In this document: one piece after another, positions 55,165 through 64,000 of the stretch | Layout: each line of letters starts with the position of its first letter | Position numbering within the stretch: position 1 is the first letter of the stretch | Origin: Apibacter adventoris | Lineage (GTDB): Bacteria > Bacteroidota > Bacteroidia > Flavobacteriales > Weeksellaceae | Length of the DNA: 64,000 nt | Assembly: GCF_002964975.1 (NCBI RefSeq) | Contig: NZ_PSZM01000001.1 | Location: 186,001-250,000 of the forward strand | Direction of reading: 5' to 3' | The notes under the pieces: generated by a model | Databases searched by the model: none | Seen by the model: only the letters and a program-made list of their open reading frames with translations | What the model was told of the DNA's origin: nothing | Position numbers and translations under genes: made by a program

Positions 55165-55887
55165 ATGCGAATCATACCTGCTATAGACCTTATTAATGGA
55201 AAATGTGTACGACTAACTAAGGGAGATTACTCCACTGAAAAAATTTATAGGGAAGATCCTTTAGATGCTGCCAAAGAATTTGAAGATGCAGGAATTAAAT
55301 ATTTACATTTGGTAGATTTAGATGGAGCAAAATCCAGCCGGATAATCAATTACAAAACGCTGTATAAAATTGCTTCTCAAACTTCTTTAAAAATAGATTT
55401 TGGAGGAGGGTTAAAAAGTGACGAAGATTTAAAAATAGCCTTTGAAAATGGGGCTTCTCAAATTACCGGAGGCAGCATTGCAGTTAAGAATCCAAAATTA
55501 TTTCAATCTTGGCTCACGACCTATGGAAGTGATAAGATAATTTTAGGTGCAGATTGTAAGAATCGTATGATAGCTACTCAGGGTTGGATGGTATCATCTT
55601 CTTTTGACGTTGTTGATTTCATTGAAAGTTATGAAAAAAAAGGAATTTCTTATGTTGTCTGTACAGATATTTCTAAAGACGGAATGCTGGAAGGAACCTC
55701 GAATGACCTCTATAAGGAAATTTTACAAAAAACTTCAGTAAAGCTTATTGCCAGCGGCGGTGTTTCTTCTATAAATGATTTATACAGGTTAAAAGAAATG
55801 GGTTGTGAAGGAGCTATTGTTGGAAAAGCTATTTATGAAAAGAAAATTACTATTAACGATTTACGAATATTGATTGATAAATTATGA
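55165..55887 (+). CDS. hisA: Phosphoribosylformimino-AICAR-phosphate isomerase, 240 aa
   Basis: Half-barrel-duplicated TIM barrel: [22 protein letters not shown] with the catalytic Asp8, [27 protein letters not shown] and the second acid in [14 protein letters not shown], ending [31 protein letters not shown] in pieces. Length typical. Starts 37 bases after the small frame. Confidence 0.96.
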   Translation: MRIIPAIDLINGKCVRLTKGDYSTEKIYREDPLDAAKEFEDAGIKYLHLVDLDGAKSSRIINYKTLYKIASQTSLKIDFGGGLKSDEDLKIAFENGASQITGGSIAVKNPKLFQSWLTTYGSDKIILGADCKNRMIATQGWMVSSSFDVVDFIESYEKKGISYVVCTDISKDGMLEGTSNDLYKEILQKTSVKLIASGGVSSINDLYRLKEMGCEGAIVGKAIYEKKITINDLRILIDKL

Positions 55888-56009
55888 CATATAATTCACC
55901 TATTTCATTAATAATGACTTTTATTAACTTAATTTTATATACTTGTTAAACTGAAAATAAATAATAATTAATCGTAATTTGGTTAAAAAAAAATTAAAAA
56001 AATAAAACT

Positions 56010-56762
56010 TTGTTAAAAAAACGTATTATCCCCTGCCTGGATATAAAAAATGGAAGAACGGTAAAAGGAGTAAATTTTGTAAGTCTTACAGATGCCGGAG
56101 ACCCTGTAGAATTAGCTAAAGCTTATGTAAAACAAGGAGCTGATGAACTTGTATTTTTAGACATTACTGCAACCATTGAAAATCGTTCTACTTTAATACA
56201 ATTGGTAGACAAAATAGCACATGAAATTAATATTCCTTTTACGGTCGGTGGAGGGGTTACCTCTGTAGATGATGTTTCTTCTCTTATAAAAGCAGGTGCG
56301 GATAAAATTAGTATTAATTCTTCAGCGGTTAAAAAACCGAAATTGATTTCTGAAATTGCTTCTCAATTTGGAAGTCAATGTGTGGTAGTTGCTATTGATA
56401 CTAAAAAAGAAGAAGACGGCTGGAAAGTTTACACTCATGGAGGAAGAACACCTACCCCTATTTTTACTCTTGATTGGGTAAAACAGGTAGAAAAACTGGG
56501 AGCGGGTGAAATTTTACTTACTTCTATGAATAATGACGGAACCAAAAATGGTTTTGCTTTAGATATTACTAATGAAGTTTCTCAAACGGTTAATATTCCG
56601 GTTATTGCTTCCGGAGGAGCCGGAACAAAAAAACATTTTGCAGATGTTTTTTTAAAAACTAAAGCTTCTGCTGCTCTTGCAGCCAGTATTTTTCATTTTA
56701 ATGAAATTCCTATACCTGAACTAAAAAAATATTTAAAAATTCAAAATATTCCAATAAGATGA
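56010..56762 (+). CDS. hisF: Imidazole glycerol-phosphate synthase, cyclase subunit, 250 aa
   Basis: TIM barrel cyclase: [22 protein letters not shown] with catalytic Asp11, [76 protein letters not shown] in pieces and [17 protein letters not shown]. The start is TTG at 56010: [13 protein letters not shown] is the normal family N-terminus and no ATG lies near, so the non-ATG start is real and could lower its translation. The stop overlaps hisIE by ATGA. Confidence 0.95.
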   Translation: MLKKRIIPCLDIKNGRTVKGVNFVSLTDAGDPVELAKAYVKQGADELVFLDITATIENRSTLIQLVDKIAHEINIPFTVGGGVTSVDDVSSLIKAGADKISINSSAVKKPKLISEIASQFGSQCVVVAIDTKKEEDGWKVYTHGGRTPTPIFTLDWVKQVEKLGAGEILLTSMNNDGTKNGFALDITNEVSQTVNIPVIASGGAGTKKHFADVFLKTKASAALAASIFHFNEIPIPELKKYLKIQNIPIR

Positions 56763-57352
56763 ACATAGATTTTAATAAAAGTAAGGGACTGGTTCCGGTA
56801 ATTATTCAAGACTGCCTGACCTTACAGGTACTTATGTTAGGCTATATGAATGAGGAAGCCTTTGAAAAAACAAAAAAAGAAGGAAAAGTAACATTTTTCA
56901 GCCGTAGCAAAAATCGTTTATGGACCAAAGGAGAAACTTCAAAAAATTATCTTTGGGTGAAAGATATTTCCTTAGATTGTGATCAAGATACTTTATTGAT
57001 CAAAGTGTCGCCAGACGGTCCAACATGCCATACCGGAATGTATTCCTGCTTTGGTGAAAAAACTTCACAAGGTTTTGTTTATGAATTACAAAATGTAATC
57101 GAACAAAGAATTGATAATAAAACTGAGGATTCATATACATACCAATTATACCAAAAAGGCATTAATAAAGTAGCTCAAAAAGTTGGAGAAGAAGCCGTTG
57201 AAGTTGTTATAGAAGCAAAGGATAATAATGAAACCTTATTTAAAAATGAAGCGGCAGATTTATTATACCATTATTTAGTCCTTTTAAAATCGAAGGGCTT
57301 CAAATTAGAAGATATTGAGGCTGTTTTAAGAGAAAGACATAAAAATAAATGA
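56759..57352 (+). CDS. hisI: Bifunctional phosphoribosyl-AMP cyclohydrolase/phosphoribosyl-ATP pyrophosphatase, 197 aa
   Basis: HisIE fusion. N-terminal cyclohydrolase with [36 protein letters not shown], and metal ligands [22 protein letters not shown]-terminal pyrophosphatase (from about 105) with [29 protein letters not shown] and the metal-binding [13 protein letters not shown]. Last gene of the operon, co-translated with hisF by a 4-base overlap, and followed by a terminator. Confidence 0.95.
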   Translation: MNIDFNKSKGLVPVIIQDCLTLQVLMLGYMNEEAFEKTKKEGKVTFFSRSKNRLWTKGETSKNYLWVKDISLDCDQDTLLIKVSPDGPTCHTGMYSCFGEKTSQGFVYELQNVIEQRIDNKTEDSYTYQLYQKGINKVAQKVGEEAVEVVIEAKDNNETLFKNEAADLLYHYLVLLKSKGFKLEDIEAVLRERHKNK

Positions 57353-57414
57353 GCTGCACCTGAAATTAAAATACGTAATCAATTGGGCTTAAAATTACAA
57401 ATGCAACTCATATG

Positions 57415-57441
57415 GTAGTATTATTTTAATACTACTTTTTT
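57415..57441 (+). terminator. Terminator of the his operon
   Basis: Perfect 9-bp stem gtagtatta / taatactac (57415-57423, 57427-57435) with a 3-base loop and six T. The remaining spacer up to 57640 shows nothing else. Confidence 0.8.
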
Positions 57442-57640
57442 AGTTGTTCATTTAAATAAAAATGATGATAATTTTTCATACAATAAAATTGCATTAGTGT
57501 GTGTGTTACAAAATTTTAGAAAAATCATTAACATTTTATTTTCTTAAGTTTTTTAGTAATAAATTATTTTTACAAAATTATATTTAATATATGTTCTTTA
57601 GATTATATATAATCACCCAAATTTTCTAAATTTCTGCCTT

Positions 57641-58492
57641 TTAGGTGGAAATATTATTTAATTTGCGAATATTTCCGGGAGTATCTCCAAAATTTATTTT
57701 ACAAAAATTATTTAAATGTGCAGGAGAATTAAAATCATATTCAAGACTGATTTCTTTAAAAGTTTTCCCACTGCAATTAATTTCATGATAAATATTTTTT
57801 GCTTTTTGTTGTTTTAACCATTTAAATGGTGAAATTCCAAATACCCGTTTAAAACGTTTTTCAAATCCTGAAATACTATAATGTGTTAAATCTGCTAAAT
57901 CTTTAACTGTTTTTATTTTATTATAATTACGCAAAATAAGATCAGAAAATCGGGTATCTTGACTTAACAAAGGATAAAAAAAACACAACAATTTTCTTTT
58001 GCTGTAATACGCTCTCAAAAGAAAAAATAATTCTTTTATTTTAATTTCAAAAAAATAAATACATCTAAGTTGGCCTATAATACAAGTATTCAGCATATTT
58101 ATATAACCAGACATTATCGGATTTATATCTAAAAAATTCTGTTTCTTTACAGTATTAATATTTTCATCTCGCAAAAGTTGTTCTAAGGAATACCTGTCAC
58201 ATAAACGTATCTGTACTCTTAATCTGAATATAGTAATACATGTATCTTCTTTTGCAAGAATTTTTAATTTAGTTGCCGGAGGTATTAATATTATTTTACC
58301 CTGTTGGATTTCTTCCTCTATATCACCAAAAGAAATTTTTATAGCTCCTTTTGTAATAAATATAATTTTTGCAACTTGGGCTTCTGTTTTCCATAGTTTT
58401 CTTTTTAAAATATTTTTAATTTCAATAGTAGGACTACTCCCTCCTTCATAATTTAAACATGAAAGGTGTTCATTAATGTAAAGTAATTGCAT
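57641..58492 (-). CDS. AraC-family regulator, 283 aa
   Basis: N-terminal half with alternating beta strands of a cupin-like ligand domain and a C-terminal AraC DNA-binding domain (about 185-283): VKDLADLTHYSISGFEKRFKRVFGISPFKWLKQQKAKNIYHEI and FKEISLEYDFNSPAHLNNFCKINFGDTPGNIR, both in pieces. Ligand and targets unknown; no obviously related gene is next to it, so it may act elsewhere. Gene ends shortly after the his terminator on the other strand. Confidence 0.88.
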   Translation of the reverse strand: MQLLYINEHLSCLNYEGGSSPTIEIKNILKRKLWKTEAQVAKIIFITKGAIKISFGDIEEEIQQGKIILIPPATKLKILAKEDTCITIFRLRVQIRLCDRYSLEQLLRDENINTVKKQNFLDINPIMSGYINMLNTCIIGQLRCIYFFEIKIKELFFLLRAYYSKRKLLCFFYPLLSQDTRFSDLILRNYNKIKTVKDLADLTHYSISGFEKRFKRVFGISPFKWLKQQKAKNIYHEINCSGKTFKEISLEYDFNSPAHLNNFCKINFGDTPGNIRKLNNIST

Positions 58493-58554
58493 AATAGTTT
58501 ATAAGACTTTTGATTAAAAAACTATCATTTATTTGTTTATTCAAGTCTTTTTTA

Positions 58555-58562
58555 CAAATTTA
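58555..58562 (-). promoter_or_regulatory. -7 promoter element TAAATTTG of the AraC gene
   Basis: Minus-strand TAnnTTTG match, about 62 bases upstream of the ATG at 58492; no -33 TTG found. Confidence 0.45.
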
Positions 58563-58690
58563 TTTATTGTAAAAAATTAGAAATATTTTTTCTATTTAAC
58601 ATCTCCAATATTATGATTAAAATCATAAATTATATAATTATTTATATAAACAAAGAGAAAAACTTAATGATTTTTACTATAATTTAAATA

Positions 58691-60703
<2,013 letters not shown>

Positions 60704-60710
60704 TTAAATT

Positions 60711-60718
60711 CAAAATTA
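60711..60718 (-). promoter_or_regulatory. -7 promoter element TAATTTTG of ligA
   Basis: Minus-strand TAnnTTTG match, 23 bases upstream of the ligA ATG; no -33 TTG at the right distance. Confidence 0.45.
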
Positions 60719-61140
60719 ATAAAAGAGCTCTTGAAAAAAAATTTTATTATTTACAAAATATACCATAATGTAAATAAATAAGTTATAAACGTATTTACAA
60801 ACTATGTTATATGAGCTTTTTTATTTCATTTTAACTATAAAAATATTATAAAAAAGTTTCTTTCCATAATAATTCATCATATAAAACACAAAGAAAAAAT
60901 TCATATTTTTTAAACTTGTACTCAACTAGGTAGTTTTAGATTTTTTATACAACAATTTTTGAGATTAATAATTTTATGGTTTTTTACAAGAAAAAGTAAT
61001 ATTAACTAAAGACTATGTAAGGAGGTAATTTTCCAGACGATTTACTTTTATTTAAATTTCTAAAATAATTAACTTTTTATAAATATATATTAAGCAAGTC
61101 AATATAAATACACATCATTCTAATATAAAAAAATAATTTC
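60719..61140. other. Divergent AT-rich region, no gene seen
   Basis: About 420 bases between ligA and fabI. An AAGGAGGT word at 61019-61026 has no start codon at a useful distance; a short frame (GGNFPDDLLLFKFLK) follows it to a TAA near 61067 but lacks a start. Nothing else could be supported. Confidence 0.45.
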
Positions 61141-61148
61141 TAAATTTG
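61141..61148 (+). promoter_or_regulatory. -7 promoter element TAAATTTG of fabI
   Basis: TAnnTTTG match 26 bases upstream of the fabI ATG. Confidence 0.5.
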
Positions 61149-61174
61149 TCTTATTAATTTTTTAAAAGAACAAT

Positions 61175-61984
61175 ATGTCTTACGGATTATTAAAAGGGAA
61201 AAAAGGAATTATTTTTGGAGCTTTAGATTCTAATTCAATAGCTTGGAAAGTTGCTGAGCAAGCACACGCGGAAGGAGCTGAATTTGTGTTAACTAATGCT
61301 CCTGTAGCTTTACGAATGGGAGAATTGAATGCTTTGGCTGAAAAAACAAATTCAGATGTGGTTCCTGCAGATGCTACTTCTATAGAGGATTTGGGAAAGC
61401 TTTTTGATCATGCCCTAGCTAAATTCGGAAAACTGGATTTTATTTTGCACTCTATAGGAATGTCCATTAATGTCCGAAAAGGAAAGGATTATACAGATAT
61501 TAACTACGATTGGCTGACTAAAGGCTGGGATATTTCTGCTGTTTCATTTCATAAAGTAATGAAAACCGCTTGGGATAAAGATGCCATGAATGAATGGGGA
61601 AGTATATTAGCTCTTACTTATATCGCTGCACAAAGAATTTTCCCGGGATATAATGACATGGCTGATAATAAAGCATATTTGGAAAGTATTGCCCGAAGTT
61701 TTGGTTATGAATGGGGAATTAAGAATAAAGTTAGGGTTAACACCATTTCGCAATCTCCCACTCCAACTACAGCAGGAAACGGTGTAAAAGGATTTGGTGG
61801 ATTTATAGAATTTGCCGAGGAAATCTCCCCTTTAGGAAATGCTACAGCTGATGATTGTGCTAATTATTGTGTTACCTTATTTTCTGACTTAACTAGAAAA
61901 GTTACACTTCAAAATCTCTTCCATGATGGTGGATTCTCCAATGTAGGGGTGAGTGAAAGAGTTATGAAACGTTATGAAAAATAA
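61175..61984 (+). CDS. fabI: Enoyl-[acyl-carrier-protein] reductase (NADH), 269 aa
   Basis: Short-chain dehydrogenase that completes each fatty-acid elongation cycle. Nucleotide loop KKGIIFGALDSNSIAW, substrate region FILHSIGMS, and the catalytic Tyr-x6-Lys seen as YNDMADNK. The family Tyr before it is present in LTYIAAQR, and the C-terminal NLFHDGGFSNVGVSE is usual. Typical FabI length. Single gene with terminator. Confidence 0.96.
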   Translation: MSYGLLKGKKGIIFGALDSNSIAWKVAEQAHAEGAEFVLTNAPVALRMGELNALAEKTNSDVVPADATSIEDLGKLFDHALAKFGKLDFILHSIGMSINVRKGKDYTDINYDWLTKGWDISAVSFHKVMKTAWDKDAMNEWGSILALTYIAAQRIFPGYNDMADNKAYLESIARSFGYEWGIKNKVRVNTISQSPTPTTAGNGVKGFGGFIEFAEEISPLGNATADDCANYCVTLFSDLTRKVTLQNLFHDGGFSNVGVSERVMKRYEK

Positions 61985-62004
61985 TATTCTTATTTACAAT
62001 AAAT

Positions 62005-62034
62005 AAAAAGAGGCTTATTCCTAAGCCTCTTTTT
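62005..62034. terminator. Terminator between fabI and the lipoprotein gene
   Basis: Perfect 13-bp stem aaaaagaggctta / taagcctcttttt (62005-62017, 62022-62034), loop ttcc; A and T runs on both sides allow action in both directions. Confidence 0.88.
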
Positions 62035-62045
62035 ATTTTTATGAA

Positions 62046-62597
<552 letters not shown>

Positions 62598-62619
62598 AGG
62601 TTTTAAATTTAAACTAAAA

Positions 62620-62648
62620 CAAAGTTAATATTTTTTTTCATCAGACAA
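62620..62648 (-). promoter_or_regulatory. Promoter of the lipoprotein gene
   Basis: Minus-strand TAACTTTG (62627-62620) with TTG (62648-62646), spacer 18: full -33/-7 match, 23 bases before the ATG. Confidence 0.6.
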
Positions 62649-62674
62649 TTATAATGTATGTAAGTTTAAAATAG

Positions 62675-62682
62675 TACCTTTG
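62675..62682 (+). promoter_or_regulatory. -7 promoter element TACCTTTG of the ABC-F gene
   Basis: TAnnTTTG match 25 bases upstream of the ATG at 62708. Confidence 0.5.
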
Positions 62683-62707
62683 CCTGTCCAAAAATTCAAG
62701 TATAAAA

Positions 62708-64000
62708 ATGATTTTAGTTCAAAACTTAGGGTTACATTTTGCCGGAAGTTATTTATTTGAAAATGTTAATTTTAGAATTAATAAAAATGACCGGATTGGA
62801 CTGGCTGGTAAAAATGGAGCCGGAAAATCTACCTTATTAAAAATCTTGGCCGGAGAACAACCCTCTACCGAAGGAAATGTGGAGAAAGAAGGAGAAGTAC
62901 GAATTGGATTTTTAAAACAGGATTTGGACTTTGAAAAAGGTCGTACGGTATGGGAAGAGGCTATGCAAGCATTTAAAGAATTGAACAAAATCAATAAAAA
63001 AATTGATACTATTAATCATGAACTGGTTACTCGTACTGATTATGAATCTGAAGAATATCATAAACTCATTCATGACTTAACAGACCTTACAGAACGATTT
63101 TCTCACTTAGGAGGATACAATATAGATGGTGAAATTGAAAAAATATTAAAAGGGTTAGGATTTAAAGAATCTGATTTTACGAAACTTACAGATGATTTTT
63201 CTGGTGGATGGAGAATGAGAATTGAACTGGCAAAATTACTATTGGAGGAAAATGATGTATTGCTTCTTGACGAGCCTACTAACCACTTGGATATTGAATC
63301 TATTATTTGGCTGGAAGGGTTTCTTATTAACTATAAAGGTGCTGTCGTATTAGTTTCTCACGACAAACAGTTTTTAACCAATGTTACCAATAGAACTATT
63401 GAAATATCTAACCGCACTATTCAGGATTATAAAGCCAATTATACTAAGTATCTTATATTAAGACAAGAAAGAAAAGAAAAACTTATTCAGTCTCAAAAAA
63501 ATCAAGAACAGGAAATAAAACGTACAGAACAATTGATTAATAAGTTCAGAGCCAAAGCTTCCAAAGCATCTTTTGCTCAATCACTTATAAAAAAATTGAA
63601 TAAGGTGGAACGAATAGAGGTGGAAGATGAAGATGTCACCCGTTTCCATATAAAATTTGAACCCAGTGTAATTCCTGGTAAAATTATATTTAAAGCAGAA
63701 AATCTGGGAAAATCTTTTGATAAACATATTGTTTTTCAAAATGCAAACTTCTATGTCGAAAGAGGAGAGAAGATTGCTTTTGTAGGCCAGAACGGACAAG
63801 GAAAAACTACTTTGGCAAAAATTATGGATGGTATTTTATCATATAATGGTAAATTGGAAATAGGTCATAATGTACAAATCGGTTATTTTGCACAAAACCA
63901 GGCAGAAGTTCTAAATCCTAATAAAACGATTCTGGAAGAAGCAGAAGATTCGGCAACTGAAGAATCCCGACCTAGAGTAAGAGATTTATTAGGTTCTTTT
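62708..64000 (+). CDS. ABC-F family ATPase, N-terminal about 430 residues (runs off the window)
   Basis: Open frame from ATG 62708 to the window end. It has no membrane domain and two ATPase domains, as in ABC-F proteins (Uup/EttA group) that act on ribosomes. First domain: Walker A GKNGAGKS, signature FSGGWRMRIELAKLLL, Walker B VLLLDEPTNHLDIESI; then a charged interdomain linker (about 240-325, with FRAKASKASFAQS), then the second Walker A GQNGQGKT. The C-terminal remainder lies outside. Confidence 0.93.
   Translation, partial: MILVQNLGLHFAGSYLFENVNFRINKNDRIGLAGKNGAGKSTLLKILAGEQPSTEGNVEKEGEVRIGFLKQDLDFEKGRTVWEEAMQAFKELNKINKKIDTINHELVTRTDYESEEYHKLIHDLTDLTERFSHLGGYNIDGEIEKILKGLGFKESDFTKLTDDFSGGWRMRIELAKLLLEENDVLLLDEPTNHLDIESIIWLEGFLINYKGAVVLVSHDKQFLTNVTNRTIEISNRTIQDYKANYTKYLILRQERKEKLIQSQKNQEQEIKRTEQLINKFRAKASKASFAQSLIKKLNKVERIEVEDEDVTRFHIKFEPSVIPGKIIFKAENLGKSFDKHIVFQNANFYVERGEKIAFVGQNGQGKTTLAKIMDGILSYNGKLEIGHNVQIGYFAQNQAEVLNPNKTILEEAEDSATEESRPRVRDLLGSF

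Noticed and set aside
61019-61026. Perfect Shine-Dalgarno-like AAGGAGGT upstream of fabI
   Set aside because: No start codon follows within a useful distance, and other genes here lack such motifs; probably chance.

Overview
The window is a low-GC chromosomal segment of a flavobacterium (Bacteroidota). Supporting signs are the Bacteroidota -7 promoter element TAnnTTTG in front of many genes, methionine synthase split into two genes, a PdhA-PdhC pair without PdhB, secreted proteins whose signal peptides end in AQ or SQ, and the gene order hisGDCBH-A-F-IE. Very AT-rich spacers plus several decaying genes suggest a lineage under genome reduction, possibly a host-associated member of the Weeksellaceae such as an Apibacter relative. 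That placement is inference. No phage, insertion sequence, CRISPR array or rRNA was seen.

Layout. 1-4.1 kb: the end of a large AsmA-like protein, a lipoprotein-like relic, a secreted protein of unknown function and an M48 metalloprotease. 4.2-6.8 kb: the cobalamin half of methionine synthase (its homocysteine half is at 25.7 kb). 7.2-14.9 kb: a two-component system followed by a complete heavy-metal RND efflux operon, with four 11-bp-phased boxes in front of it. 15-19.2 kb: DUF2071 protein, a decayed acyl-CoA thioesterase, Dus, an esterase and DprA. 19.3-24.8 kb: two ABC half-exporters flanking a membrane protein, with a divergent AraC regulator. 25-28.1 kb: RDD protein, MetH1, Hsp20 and DedA. 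28.3-35.1 kb: a TetR-TolC-HlyD-ABC-ABC-permease-permease operon resembling E. coli cecR/ybhGFSR. 35.2-36.6 kb: a dead Crp/Fnr regulator and an intact NAD(P)H oxidoreductase. 37-42.2 kb: pdhA, pdhC, ndk, cdd, metF, folB-like and tRNA-Cys. 42.3-43 kb: chimeric gene debris. 43-48.5 kb: thiolase, a PaaE-like reductase, an Fsr-type MFS pump, an HsdR-N-like nuclease-fold protein and HolA. 48.9-57.4 kb: the complete histidine operon with a leader-peptide attenuator. 57.6-64 kb: AraC regulator, ligA, fabI, a lipoprotein with an Asn repeat and the start of an ABC-F ATPase.

How the parts work together. metH1, metH2, metF and the folB-like gene serve folate/one-carbon metabolism and methionine synthesis. 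The eight his genes encode the whole pathway from PRPP and ATP to histidinol/histidine and appear to be controlled by ribosome stalling on a 17-residue peptide carrying five His codons. Two separate efflux systems (metal RND; Ybh-like ABC with its own outer-membrane channel) each carry a local regulator. The strongest leads are the his attenuator and the phased regulator boxes. Five stretches of gene debris are recorded; none is a new system, but they show ongoing loss. No convincing wholly novel system was found.
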